Positions 1 through 11,307 of a stretch of DNA of 64,000 nucleotides are shown here, in pieces; position 1 is the stretch's first letter; each line of letters starts with the position of its first letter. The DNA comes from Pseudomicrostroma phylloplanum. Lineage: Eukaryota; Basidiomycota; Exobasidiomycetes; Microstromatales. The position numbers and the translations under genes are program-made. The notes under the pieces are model-generated. The model did no database searches, had not been told where the DNA came from, and saw nothing but the letters and a program-made list of their open reading frames with translations. Where the stretch lies: positions 930,001 through 994,000 of the forward strand of contig BCHS01000002.1 of NCBI GenBank assembly GCA_039545275.1, in the 5' to 3' direction.

Positions 1-1798
1 TCCCTTCCTGCCAGGGATTCTGCAGCTCCCTCGCTGCACCTGTAGGTGTGGAACGGGGGAAAGAGCTAAGGAAGGGATTGAGGCTCGCGCTTGACGCGCC
101 GGTGTTCTGCGTCATTCGGAGTGGGCGGGAGATCTTCCTCACCAAGATAGGAGAGGAAGCGGTACGAGGCCGCGAAGGGTGGCTCTGTGCAGGCGAGTCG
201 CTCGTCCTCCGTGCGGTGAGGTGGAAAGGGACGCTCCCTACTCCCGCCGGCGTGCGTGGGGTCTGGGGGTAGCCACTGCTTGCTGGACTGACTAGACCTG
301 GAGAGGATGACTCTCCGTGGGTGTCGCGAGGGAGGGAGGTAGATGACCTGCCGAGGTTGTACCGAGGCGTCGTAGGTGGGGACCGAGACGGTCTTGCTTC
401 GCGAAAGGAGCCAGTCCTTCTGCGAGGTCGCGTCCCAGGACGACCGCTAGCAGGCGATACAGGGGCGCCCTGAGGAGGAGAAGCGCCTGCTCGCTGAGTG
501 TGTTCGGGTGTCTGCGTAAATGGGGCCTGTACTGGCTCGCCATAGCTACTTTGGAAGACTTGCTGCGAAGCTTCGTAAGAGGGGGCTGGATAAGATGACC
601 TCAGACCATTGGTATATACCGGGAGCGGATCATCAACCAACGTATGTGTAGGGCTACTCCATCCAGGAGCAGCAGACTCTGGTCGCGAGGGAGCTGGGGA
701 AACAGCTCGAGGAAGAGGTCCGCGCAGGGCTTCATTCTGCTCGCTTGAGCCTGCCCCGAAGCTAGCTACTGTCGGCGCATGTTGCAGCGGTCGCGTGTCG
801 CCGTGGATAGCAGACGATTCTTGATCCCACTCTCGATCACTGTCCGAATCGACTTCTCCCGTGACAGGGTTGAATGTGAAGGGTAGATGGGCAGTCCTCT
901 CACGGAAGGACTGCTGAGGTACTGATGGTCTGACGTCTGGCCGGGTAGGCATAGTAGCCAGAGCCGCAAGCATGCCATCACTCAGCCCCCTCCTCATGCC
1001 TTGAGCGATCGCTGCTCTAGCATTGCCTCTTCTGTTCACTCCTTCCTGCTCGTCCTGCTCCCTCCTATCGTGGTGGGCCGTACGAGCAAGCCTGCGTAGC
1101 TCTTCCTCCTCTGCGGCCCGAGCGGCGCTTTGCCTCCCTTGAGCCTCGTTGCGGGAGGCGTAGTCAATCAATGGTGGAGGCGCATCGGCACGAGGAGGTC
1201 CCGATCGGGACTGAATTGGCGATGGCCTCACGCCTTCGAGCCCAATGTTCTCAAAGTCTCCTTGAGCGTCGACATAACGGCTCGCAGGTTGTGTCCGACG
1301 AGCTCGCGATCTAGACCTTGATCGCTTCGCGCGTCCAGAGGAGGTCGTCCCGTGTAGGCTCGAGGCGGCGGGCCCTGAGGCGTGCCTGTGATGTCGCGGG
1401 CGGCGTCCTTGCCGGCGAGCTTCCACATCTTCGAGGTGCGAAGGGAAGAGGTGGTGATGCTATCGCAAGGGAAGGCAAAAGAGGTCAGACAGAACTCCCC
1501 AAGACTGAATATTGCGCTCGAGCTTGCTCACCTTCGTCAGCTCCCGCTCGCCGGCGAAGACGACTTTGCACCCTCTGCAAGTGTTCAACCTCTCTCGCTC
1601 AGTTCGCTCCTTTGCTTTCTCCTGCTCTTCTATGGCGGCTGCTCCTCCTGTTATGGAGTCTACAAGATCAGTCGTTCGCCTTGCTAGACGAGTGAGCGGG
1701 GCCGTGAACAGTGCATGTGCCTTGGGAGAAGGGGTGAGGTAGGAGGTGTAGGCACGATAGGGAGAGAGGGGAGATCGGGGGGAGTCGCGGTCATCCAT
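1..1798 (-). CDS. Unrecognised, largely disordered protein (C-terminus cut by left edge)
   Basis: Not recognised. The ATG is at 1798. Exon 1 (1532-1798) joins exon 2 (1459 to the left edge) across a 72-nt intron with a GTGAGC donor and a TAG acceptor. Exon 2 has no stop in frame, so at least 575 residues are encoded and the C-terminus is missing. Exon 1 encodes 89 residues: a Ser/Pro-rich start, an amphipathic stretch around residues 28-50, an Ala/Glu/Arg-rich segment and a CRGC pair at 74-77. Exon 2 opens with a His-containing, Arg-rich segment, has a charged helical patch rich in Glu and Arg, and then becomes Ser/Pro/Thr/Arg-rich with many SP and TP sites. This looks like a phospho-regulated disordered protein, possibly with half of a small zinc site. 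No family is assigned. The same-strand ADH gene lies upstream, across 1799-2654. Confidence 0.7.
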
Positions 1799-2654
1799 GG
1801 CCGTGAAGAGGGTTGGAGGGATGACGGAACAGAGGTGCAGAGCGATAGGATGGGAGCAGGTCAACGATGTACCCAAATGCCAGATAGCACGATAGATGAT
1901 AAAGAGAAGGAGTGAGAGAGGAGGGTCAAGGGCGGAAGCAGTCGAAGTCACACCTGTCGTACTTGGCCGTGAGCCCGGCCAATACTTTGCTCGATGTTCA
2001 CAGGCAGTCCCTTTGCTCGCCGTTGAGGCCAGGGGTCTTTCGGGCCAGGGCTCTGGTCATTCCCTCCTCGGCTCGCTTGTGGGCGTCTCGTGGCCCAGAA
2101 GCTCGCTCCTTCTCACGCGGAAGGGGAAGGCAAGAATTTCAACTCGGCAGGACCCTGTACGGGGTGAGTGTGGCTGTGACCGTGCCCGAATCCCCGCCTC
2201 GGCATCTGCACCATCGCTTCGCCTAGCTTGGCTCGAGCCCACGCGGTGGTGCCGTACCCGCGTCACGCAAAAGGCCACGGGGCAACGGCCAAGCTCAGCG
2301 GTAAAGGCCACCCGAGAGCAGATGCCTTGCACGGCTGCTGAATACTGACTTACGCCTCAACCCACGCTACATCAACTCGAGGGGAAAGTGCACGAAGCCG
2401 ACGAACGGATGGCTGAAAAGACAAGTCTATCAAAATTCACGACGTTCAAGTAGCGCCAAGTAGCGCCAGTCATCGAGGTGAGGGCGATCAAAGTCTTCTG
2501 CAATGATAGCATTGAATGTGCAACGTTGGCTGCTTCTATAGTCTAATTGAATTGATAAATACAGGTGTGTATGGCGAAGCATCTATCTCCTCGTCGAGGC
2601 GAGGGTCTATATATCTATGGTCTACTGCGTCTATAGTCTACTGCTATTGGAGAG
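1799..2654. other. Intergenic: promoter of the left-edge gene and 3' end of the ADH gene
   Basis: No supported gene. Short open frames here have no recognisable domain and overlap one another on both strands. A perfect 10-bp tandem repeat (AAGTAGCGCC) lies at 2448-2467. The part next to the ADH stop is richer in A/T and carries two copies of a TCTATAGTCTA motif, near 2536 and 2629. Confidence 0.6.
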
Positions 2655-3803
2655 TCACTTGAAGAGGGGGTCCTTCCTGTCCGAGGTGAGCACAAAGCGG
2701 TATCGTACGTCTCCCTTGGAAAGACGGTCCAAAGCCTCGTTGACTCCCTCCTCGGTCATGGGAAGCTCCTCAATAATGGGCTTGATGCCGTGTCGTGCGG
2801 AGAAGGTGAGCATGTCCCTGTGGACACCACGGTTGGCAACCAGACTGCCGACAACCTTGAGCTGCTTGGCAATGATGTCCATGTAAGGCACGCCCTTCAT
2901 CTCCTCATTGGACACACTCAAAGGCACAATGGTACCATCGTGTGCAACGATGCTGAAGAACTGCTTCCAGTCCGGCTGTCGGTCGGTGGAGATAAGGAGG
3001 TGGTCCACGGGCTTCACGCCCTTGAATTCGGGGTTGCTCTTGGTGGCTACAAACTCGTGGGCACCAAGCTTGCGGGCCTCCTGCTCCTTGTTCTCGGTGG
3101 TGGAGAAGGCAACAATCTCACAGCCCCAGGCCTTGAGGTATTGGATGGCCAAGTGACCTGTAAGCGGCAGCGTAGATAAGGGGGACTGGAAGTCAGCTCC
3201 TGTCGTAGTGTCGGATACTCAATCGTGCATTTGTTGCTACTCACCAAGTCCACCGATGCCGACAACGCCCACACGCTGCCATGGCTTGATGTCAGCCTGG
3301 ACAATGGAGCCATAGACAGTGGCGCCTCCACACTGCAGAGGACCGGCGTATCGCAATGGCAGCTGATCAGGAATGACGTGGACGAAGGCCTCGTTGATGA
3401 CGAACTTGTCGCCCAAGGATCCCTGGTCCTGATCGGCAGCACCGTACATCTGCCTCTGCTTGCAGAGAGTGTCACGGCCGCTCAGGCAGTAGTCGCACTT
3501 GAGGTCAGAGAGGTGATTGTAACCCCATCCGACGCGAGCGCCGACCTCGACGAAAGTCACACCGCTGCCTACTTGAGAGACGACACCGACTCCTTCGTGT
3601 CCCAGAGCCATGCCCTTGGCCTTGCGGTAGTGCAGGTCAGTGCCGCAGAGACCACTTGCCACAATGTCGATGACAACATCCTTGGGGCCTACTTTCCTGC
3701 TTCGGTCCGAAACAGCAACAGCCTTGCCGGACTCTGAGCCACAGAAGTGTGTGCCCAGCTTGATGATTGGCACATCGCCGTTGGTAGTTGTAGCAGGAGA
3801 CAT
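2655..3803 (-). CDS. Zinc-dependent alcohol dehydrogenase, ADH6/CAD type (MDR superfamily)
   Basis: Predicted 353-residue NADP(H)-linked alcohol/aldehyde oxidoreductase, probably cytosolic. Exons are 3245-3803 and 2655-3157, with an 87-nt intron (GTGAGT...ACAG) inside the Rossmann motif GIGGLGHLAIQY. The ATG at 3803 is the first in frame that precedes the conserved domain. Catalytic zinc ligands are visible as Cys53 (CGTDLHY) and the GHE motif at 68-70. The structural-zinc lobe reads SDLKCDYCLSGRDTLC: Cys103, Cys106 and Cys114 are present, but the usual first Cys is Asp100. The loop before GHE is shorter than in plant CADs. The family acts on medium-chain and aromatic aldehydes; the substrate cannot be told from sequence. 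Family call is firm. Confidence 0.93.
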
Positions 3804-4211
3804 GTTGAAGTTAGATGTAACGAGTATTGGTGAATATGATGGACAGATGTGAAGGACGTCTAGATCACGAAGCACTGGCAAAAATAACTCTTCTTTTATC
3901 TCAATAAGATCTTCTCTGCAGGTCCCTTCCTTGCGGAAGTGCCGGCTGGGCGCATGACATCGTCATTCCCGCCCGTTGAAAATTGATCGGACATAAGGAC
4001 TCTCGGAGATTCGGAGACAAGCCGAAGCGGCGCCTGTCAGACGCTGGCGCGTGGCGCGAAAATCCCACGCGCATGGGACGGTGACTATGAGGTATGCATT
4101 TCGGTCCTGGACGTAGTGTGGCCTTTCGCAAGATGACATGGAGAACGTTACGGGATGACAGCTTGTATCAAGACTCGGTCATAAGGAACGGCGGCCCTGC
4201 CACACGTTGGC
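3804..4211. promoter_or_regulatory. Upstream region of ADH gene and 3' end of the SNF5/SFH1 gene
   Basis: About 400 bp with no coding signal. A GC-rich patch at 4040-4072 contains GGCGCGAAAA (4053-4062), whose complement resembles an E2F/MBF-type site, next to a second CACGCGC core. This is only a sequence resemblance; no regulatory role is shown. Confidence 0.35.
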
Positions 4212-6272
4212 TCATCTATTCATCCTGAAGTGCAGCCTAGAGCTCTTGCTCTCGCCTCTGCTCCCTCCGCCCCCACCGCCCGTAAATCTTGCCGCCTCTC
4301 TCCGTTGCCGTCTCGTTGCCCGAAGAGCTTCCATCTCTCTCTTCTCCATATCCTCGTTGCTGATGTACTCCAGCAATGGCCCAAATTGCTTCGATTCGAA
4401 CCAATCGCGCCAGACGCTCGTGAGCGGGCGAGGGCCTCGTTCTGTGAAGCGCTGCTTCTCTGCCACAGCCTGTGCCAGCTTGTACCGCGGATCGACCTTT
4501 GGCTCCAGCGTGGGAGGGGGCGTCGCATCGCTGGCATCCTCAGCATCCAGGATCGGGGAAGCAGTGCCGCTTTCGCCCTCTGTTTGAGGAAGTGGAACGG
4601 CGAGACGTGACACGGGCAGAGGAGGCGGCGGCATGGGCGACTTTGAGGCTGCCCGGCTGTCCTTTGCGCTAGATTCGAGTAGCGTAGGAAGGTTCTCGGA
4701 CTTCGTAGCGGCTGCCTCGTCCGCACCCAATCTCTTTTGCACCTTCACGGCTTCGATCTCTTGCCTGGCCTCCGTTTCAGCCTCATCGGCGGCACCCCAA
4801 GCGTCTCCCAGACCGAAGAGACCTTCATCGAGGACCGCTCGCCTGTGATTGAGTATGCTCTCGCGAACAGCCGTCGCGATGATTGGTAGAGCTTCACCTG
4901 AAAGGCCGATATCCTTGCACGTCTGCGCTGCAAAAGCTTCCGGCGTCAGTGGAGAAGACAAGTCCCACTCCAATCGATCCCGCAGAGAGTGACGCAGAAT
5001 CTGAACATCGTACTGCGAGGGAGCAAAGAAAAAGGGGAGAAAGATCAGCCTCCGATAGGTTGCAGATAATCAGGCTCGATTCCCTGCGCGACTCACGTCT
5101 ATCATGACTCGCAAATCGTCTTCCCAGCTCCCATTCTGCCCCTCGATATGAGTGAGATCGTCTATCTTACGCTTCTTGCCTTTCGGTTGCATATAGCGTC
5201 TGGATTCCCTCTCGATGCCCCAATTCCACATCCGGGCATCTTTGCGCTTCTCCCTCTTGTCTTTGATGTCCCCTCTTCCCCTCTCGCCTTTCGCCGGATC
5301 AGGGTCGCGACACGACCAGACTCCACCAGGGGCAGGTGCGAGATGTACGTTAGCCAGCTGTGACCAGTCCTCCAGCTGATTCTTCATCTGTCCCTCCAGA
5401 ATCGGACCGTAAGGCTCAAATGGTAGATCCATATCCTGCAGAAAGACCTTGACGAATTGATGCACTGAGACAAGTCGTTCACTGGCGTTCCACAAGAATG
5501 TGTCCTTGATTCGATGTGTCTCTGTTTCCAGCTCTATCCGGATGGGTATGAGCCGTTCGAGATGGTCGGCTGCGCGAGCGTTGTCTAGCTCGGAGAAGTA
5601 GATGTGAGGAGTCTTCGATGCCCGCTTCACGCTGAGCTTGTTGGCGGGAGGTGGGAGGCCAAGACGCTGTCCTGGGATCTCGGGAGGCTCTGAAGGAGGC
5701 CCTTGTGCTGGTGTAGCTCTTGAGCTCCCACCGGCTGCTTGCCTTCTAGGACTGCTCGCTCGAGCCCTCAAGGGTGTTCCGCTGCCATTGTCATCATCCT
5801 CCGAGTCATCGTCTGCGTCAGATGCCTCTTCGATGTATCTTCTTTGGTTCGCAGTAGCGCGTCCACTACGTCTCGATCCAAATCCGTAATCCACAGGCGC
5901 TGCTATGCTTCTACCGAACATAGGGTCGGAGTTGTCGCCAGGAGGAGGAAGCGGCTGCATCAATGAGGAGATTCCCATTCGCATCCGACTGGGAAACGTC
6001 GTGTGGAGCGCTTGACCAGGTGCGATCGCCATCTGGGGCTTGTGGGGAGCGACACTGCTCGAGAGAGGCCACGACGCAGTGGGAGCAGGACGAGCATAGC
6101 TTTCCGGCAGCGGATACGGCTTCAGACGCGGTCCAGACCGTATCACCGAGGTGGACGCAACCACGTCACTTTGTGCTGCCGCGCCATCTTCCTGGGGCTG
6201 CTGCGAGTCTCTGGGCGAGTCGGCTGGTGTGTCGACAAGCTGTACGCGCTGCGACCGTCTGGGACGGTCCAT
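4212..6272 (-). CDS. SFH1: SNF5/SFH1/SMARCB1 subunit of SWI/SNF-RSC chromatin remodeller
   Basis: Core subunit of a SWI/SNF or RSC nucleosome-remodelling complex, acting in the nucleus; 658 residues. Exons are 5097-6272 and 4212-5012, with an 84-nt intron. The first 240 or so residues are disordered, Pro/Ser-rich, with an acidic run (DADDDSEDDDNG). The SNF5 domain follows as two imperfect repeats: LIPIRIELETETHRIKDTF in exon 1, and MIDYDVQILRHSLRDRLEWD, which is formed exactly across the splice junction. The C-terminus is a basic helix (MEALRATRRQRREAARF) and a Gly-rich tail. Which fungal paralogue it is (Snf5 or Sfh1) cannot be settled here; the modest length favours Sfh1. It is divergent from the kinesin gene. 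Confidence 0.93.
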
Positions 6273-6692
6273 CTTGCGCTGCTGCTAAGCTCGAATGATG
6301 AGATGATGAGCACCGGGATGATGGTAGGAAGGTTGGCAGGCTCTCCGCTAGGAGAAGCGAGTGCGGACAAGGTGTCGCGTCGTGATTCCGATCCGAGAAT
6401 GCGCGCGCAGGCGGAGAAAGCGCCCCCTGAGAGCAACACCTTGTCCGCACGGAGGCCATGCAAGGGAGTATCAGAAGCACACAGCATATACTCACCACCT
6501 CATCACACAACACATCTCGCACCCGGGAGTCTCACCGTACGCCTATAGACTATCTGCTGGCCCATATTGACTGCTATAGGCCCCACGACGGAGGTTTCGC
6601 AGCTGTCGCTTTGGCCAGGACCCCATTGGCCCTGTACTGGCTCTGTGGTAGCGACGCTGCCGTCCTCAAATTATCAGTAGCACTCTTCCACG
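6273..6692. promoter_or_regulatory. Divergent promoter: SFH1 (-) / kinesin (+)
   Basis: 420 bp between two start codons. No coding signal and no clear TATA box. Open frames in it are short and unsupported. Confidence 0.5.
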
Positions 6693-9600
6693 ATGTCCAG
6701 CAATGTCAAGGTTGTCGCGAGGTGAGAGGGAGGGTTGAAGCACATAAAGGTGCCTGGAAGTAGCTCTTATGATGGCTGATACTCACAGACTTCCCCACCT
6801 CGCAGATTTCGTCCTCCTAATGCCCTGGAGCTGCGCGAGGGGTCCGACATCACAATAGACTTCGAAGGAGGCGGGGATACGACCGTCAAGCTGAAAGGCG
6901 GGCCTTCCACTGGACCAGAAGCCGATGGATTCACCTTCGATAGGGTGTTCCCAATGAACACGAAGCAGCAGGATGTCTTTGAGTACGGCATCAAGGAAAC
7001 GGTAGACGATGTGCTGAATGGCTACAACGGCACCATCTTCGCTTACGGACAGACTGGATCTGGAAAGACATTCACAATGATGGGAGCCAGCATAGACGAC
7101 GAAAGCCTCAGGGGTATCATTCCGCGAATCACCCAGCAGATCTTTGACAGTATCATGGCTTCAGCCAACAACATGGAATACTTGGTCAAGGTCTCATACA
7201 TGGAGATCTATATGGAGAAGATTCGAGATCTCCTGGCACGTGAGTTGACTCAGAACGTCGGCATAACCAACAGACAGTTCAGCAATTGACGATCGAAAGT
7301 TTCCGACGATCCTGTAGCGCAAAACGACAATCTCCAAATCCACGAAGAGAAGAACAAAGGAGTGTACGTCAAGGGTTTGAGCGACTATTATGTTGGAGAT
7401 CAGGACGATGTATACGCGCTCATGCGACAGGGAGGTAGCGCTCGTGCTGTCTCGTCAACGAACATGAACGCAGAGTCTTCTCGCTCCCACTCGATCTTCC
7501 TCGTCGCCATTCAGCAGAAGAACACAGACACAGGCACACAAAAGACGGGAAATCTGTACCTGGTCGACTTGGCTGGTTCCGAGAAAGTCGGCAAGACTGG
7601 AGCTAGTGGACAGACTCTTGAGGAGGCCAAGAAGATCAACAAGTCCTTGAGTGCGCTTGGTATGGTCATCAACGCCTTGACAGATGGGAAGGTAAGCAGG
7701 ACATGAGATGCATCGGTGTTTGTGATCCTCTGAGCGATGCTAACGATCTCTCCGCTCTGCAGTCCTCTCATATTCCATATCGAGATTCCAAGCTTACTCG
7801 TATCCTCCAGGAATCACTCGGAGGTAACTCGAGGACAACCTTGATCATCAATGCGTCTCCCTGTTCATACAATCTAGACGAGACCATCTCGACGCTTCGT
7901 TTTGGTAGTCGAGCAAAGAGAATCACCAACAAGGCTAGAGTCAATGCAGAGCTGTCTCCGGCAGAGCTAAAAGTACTGCTGCGTAAGGCTCAGGCTGAAG
8001 CCGCCAAGTCCCAGCAGTACATTGCACAGCTGGAAGGAGAGCTCAAGGTCTGGCGAGCTGGAGGCAAAGTAGCAGAATCTGACCGAGCTCAGCTCGGAAG
8101 GATGGGCCCATCGACTGGCAACGTGACGCCGACACCATCCGCCTCGTCTCGTCCTGGCTCTGTCGCCGACCTGCGGCCATCCATGGCCGCTCTGGCAGGC
8201 TCCGACATCACGAGGGATCTTTCTTCGCGCCCCGAGACTCCAACTGCTGTCTCGGCCATGAGCCAAGAAGAGAAGGACGAGTTCTTGAGGCGAGAGAATG
8301 AGCTTTCTGACCAGCTTGCCCAGAAGGAGGAGGAGCTCAAGAGGCTGCAAGCAGTGTACTCCGAGACAATGCAAGACAAGGAGCAAGAGGCGACGCTCAA
8401 GGAAGATAATAAGAGGCTCAACGTCGAACTCAACAATCTACGACTCGAAGTCGAGCGCATCAGGTATGAGCTCAAGGAGGCTCATATCAACCTCGATGGT
8501 GCCAAAGAGTTGAATGCAGAGCTTAGTAGGGAGACAGAAGAGCTCAAAAAGGCTGTCAGCGAGCGAGCGGCTGCCGCTGCTGTGGAGGCGAAGGACCCCG
8601 AAGCAGAGGAGAAGGATCGCCTCAAGAAGATCAAAGTGCAGAGGATGATGCAGGATCTACAGACTGAAGGCTTCAGCGATCAAGAGGTGGCTATTCGTGA
8701 GAGTCTGACGAGGCTGGATCAGTCCGCCATGCCGCCCGAGGTATCTGCACAACTGAAGCAGCAAATGCAGGAGATCGCGGAGCAACAACGCCGACTGCTG
8801 CATCAGCTTGAGGAGAGCCGAAAGGACAGAGACCACCTCTTGCTGAGGGAGCAAGATGCCGAAAACCGCTACCTCGACATGCGAGAACAGCATGACAAGC
8901 TCATCCAACAGGCCCAGACGGACCAGGGTATCGATATCGAGGACGTTCGTGTTGGTCGAGAGGTTCAATTCCATGCGGATCGTCTCGAACTTGAAGGCCA
9001 GGTCGCAGACTTGAAGAGTCAGATCGAAGGCAAGCTCCGAGACATCGGTCAGCTCCGACAAGACAATGAGGCCCTGCAGGCTTCCTCTGACGAGCTGAAG
9101 CGTGCCTTTGCAATCACCACGGCAGGAAGAGAGGGCGGTGAAGAGCTGATGGAGAAGGTCAAGGAGATGGAGAGGGTCCGCAAGACCATGTCGCAGCAGC
9201 TGGCTGAATTCGACACAATGAAGCGCAGCATGATGCGGGATCTGCAGAACCGATGCGAGAAGGTCGTCGAGCTCGAAATTTCTCTGGACGAGTCTCGCGA
9301 GCAGTACAACAACGTCGTGCGAAGCTCCAACACGAAGTCTCAGCAGAAGAAGATGGCTATGATCGAACGCAACCTCGAACAGCTGACCAATGTTCAAAAG
9401 CAGCTCGTCGAGCAGAATTCTTCTCTCAAGAAGGAAGTTGCCATTGCCGAGCGCAAGCTTGTTGCCCGCAATGAGAGGATCCAGAACCTCGAAGGTCTTC
9501 TCGCCGAGTCACAAGATAGACTTCAACTGCAGAATGAGAAGTACGAGACTCAGATGACTCTGATCAGGGAGAGGTTTGAGAGTGCGAAGAGCCTCAACAG

Positions 9601-9896
9601 GACAATGGGTGGCGTTCAAGGAGGCGGTGTGGGCGTCAACTTTGGCAGGATTGCGAAGCCATTGCGAGGTGGTGGTCCTCAAGCCGGCCCTCAGCCTGGG
9701 TCTTGTGCCGTTGCTGCCGGAGCACCCAGGCACCCAGGCGTGTCCAGCGTTCAGCAACAGGCCAGCGCATTTGAGTGAGTAGCTCGAATAATGAGCAGAA
9801 GGCGTGCCTAGCGCAGAAGCTGATCAACGATACTTCCCATTCTTCAGCTCGAAATCGCCCAAGTCTCGTTCCAGTTGGTTCTTCTCGAGCTCCTGA
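6693..9896 (+). CDS. KHC: Conventional kinesin (kinesin-1) heavy chain
   Basis: Plus-end-directed microtubule motor of 965 residues that carries vesicles and organelles in hyphae or buds. Five exons: 6693-6721, 6806-7239, 7318-7691, 7763-9774 and 9848-9896. The tiny first exon gives [10 protein letters not shown] and splices into FRPPN, completing the motor's first strand. The motor domain (about 1-330) has the P-loop GQTGSGKT at 91-98, switch I (NAESSRSHS) and switch II (DLAGSE). It is followed by a neck and long heptad-repeat coiled coil, then a Gly-rich hinge. Exon 4 appears to stop at 9776-9778, but that TGA overlaps a GTGAGT donor. Splicing to 9848 adds a basic [13 protein letters not shown] tail typical of fungal kinesin-1. 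Fungal kinesin-1 works without light chains. Confidence 0.96.
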
Positions 9897-10253
9897 GGCT
9901 CGTACGATATAGAATGAGGTTGCGGCTGGTAGCTGCAGAACCTGCAGCCTTCAGCTTGTCACGGAATCCCCGATCTTTCACACTCTCCCCCTTCCCACCC
10001 ACCACATTGTCTCATACCCTTGCACTCCTTTCAATTCGTCTTTCTAGACCTCTTCCACTCTCAAGGTGATTTCACAGCGCTATGTACTGTACAAGACTAC
10101 TCGTTCGTGTGTCTCGTGAGATGAGCCTAGGCGTCTTCGGATATCGCCTCTCTTGCAGAAGAGCGCTTGGTAAGAATTGTCCATTGGATACGGTCATGAT
10201 CTAAGAGGGGTAGAATGGAGGCCACGGCCAGGCCTGGCCGAGTCATGTACAAA
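9897..10253. other. Convergent 3' region, kinesin / NudC
   Basis: 357 bp between two stop codons. It contains a long pyrimidine-rich stretch around 9960-10060 and no coding or RNA-gene signal that I can see. Confidence 0.5.
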
Positions 10254-11038
10254 TCACTGGGGAGGGAAGCCTCCAAATGCGCCTGCTGCTCCTCCACCTC
10301 CAATCTTGGCTTGGCTGAAGTCCATCTCGGGATGCTGAGCTTGGAATTTCTTCAGGATCTGTAGAGGGGCAACAAAGAAGCAGGGTAGTAGTGGTGAGAT
10401 TCCACTTCGATCGTTCTTGCCCTTCTCATGCTGCTCGAAGCGGTCCACTCACCTCCTGCTGCTTCTGCTCGTCACTCGTGGGTAGACCCATCTGCTTCTG
10501 TCTATTGTCAAACATCATCTTCTCCACCATTGCCCTTGTGTCACCATCCAAATCGCTCAGCTTGGAATTCTCTGGAGTGAGCTTCGCCGTGTCGATCTTG
10601 GGATCCTTTGTGAAGACGTGGGGCCACCATTCTGATGCGTTGGACTTTTCTAGATGGATGGAGATAAGGCAGGAGTCCTCTGTCGTAGGTGCACGGGATG
10701 ATATGGCGGTCAGCGCTGTCCTGTTAGAGATACCCTGCGCAGCTCTACTCACCCAGCGACCAGACGCTGTCCTCGAGCTTGACCTCCTTCGGGAACTCTC
10801 CCTCCAGCAACACCTCTCCACCCTTTCTAGCAATGCTCAAACCCTTCTTTTTGATCTTGACATCGAGCGTCTTGGCCTTTGTGCCCTGCTCGACTGGGAA
10901 GTTCAGCGCGACATGGTCCAGAGCCTGCGTCCATCTGTAGGGCAGAGCGGCTTGCTCCTGAGCTTCCTTGTCGCGCTGCGAGGCATCGTGTGCTGCCTGA
11001 TCGGCTGGAGAGAGTGCGTCGTATGCTGCTAGATCCAT
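10254..11038 (-). CDS. nudC: Nuclear movement protein NudC (CS/p23 domain)
   Basis: Co-chaperone of the dynein/LIS1 pathway needed for nuclear migration in fungi; 205 residues. Exons are 10753-11038, 10453-10679 and 10254-10358. The short acidic/Ala-rich N-terminus leads into a CS domain: [16 protein letters not shown], then [20 protein letters not shown], then [19 protein letters not shown], the last formed across intron 1, and EWWPHVF. The C-terminal helices contain the conserved [20 protein letters not shown] stretch, then [15 protein letters not shown] and a Gly-rich end. It is shorter than animal NUDC, as usual in fungi, because the N-terminal coiled-coil arm is reduced. It is convergent with kinesin and divergent from the FAH-family gene. 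Confidence 0.95.
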
Positions 11039-11307
11039 CTCGAATGGATTCGCAGTGGTGTGGGGAGGTGGAGAGTAGAGTCACAGGTGGAAGTGTTACT
11101 TTGCTCCTTCCTTCTGACGCACCTCGGATCTTCCTTTCGCCAAAAAGTCAATGTGGCTGCTTCGTGCCGATTGAGCGGCAAGTGCGGGGAAGGAGCAGCT
11201 CCGCCCACGGAAGGCTCGGCAAAGGCTGACCTTCTCCTCCAGGCTGGCTCGTCCCCTCTTGAGTGGAGTTCTCATCCAGTGGACTTGGCTATCGGCCACC
11301 GTATCAC
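11039..11307. promoter_or_regulatory. Divergent promoter: NudC (-) / FAH-family enzyme (+)
   Basis: 269 bp between start codons. No TATA box recognised. Confidence 0.45.

Noticed and set aside
1896..2348. 150-codon plus-strand ORF upstream of the left-edge gene
   Set aside because: It overlaps other frames of similar length on both strands and shows no recognisable domain.
8657..9397. 246-codon minus-strand ORF opposite the kinesin coiled coil
   Set aside because: Its Leu-rich sequence is the complement of the coiled-coil codons (CTC/CTG opposite GAG/CAG), so it is a shadow.
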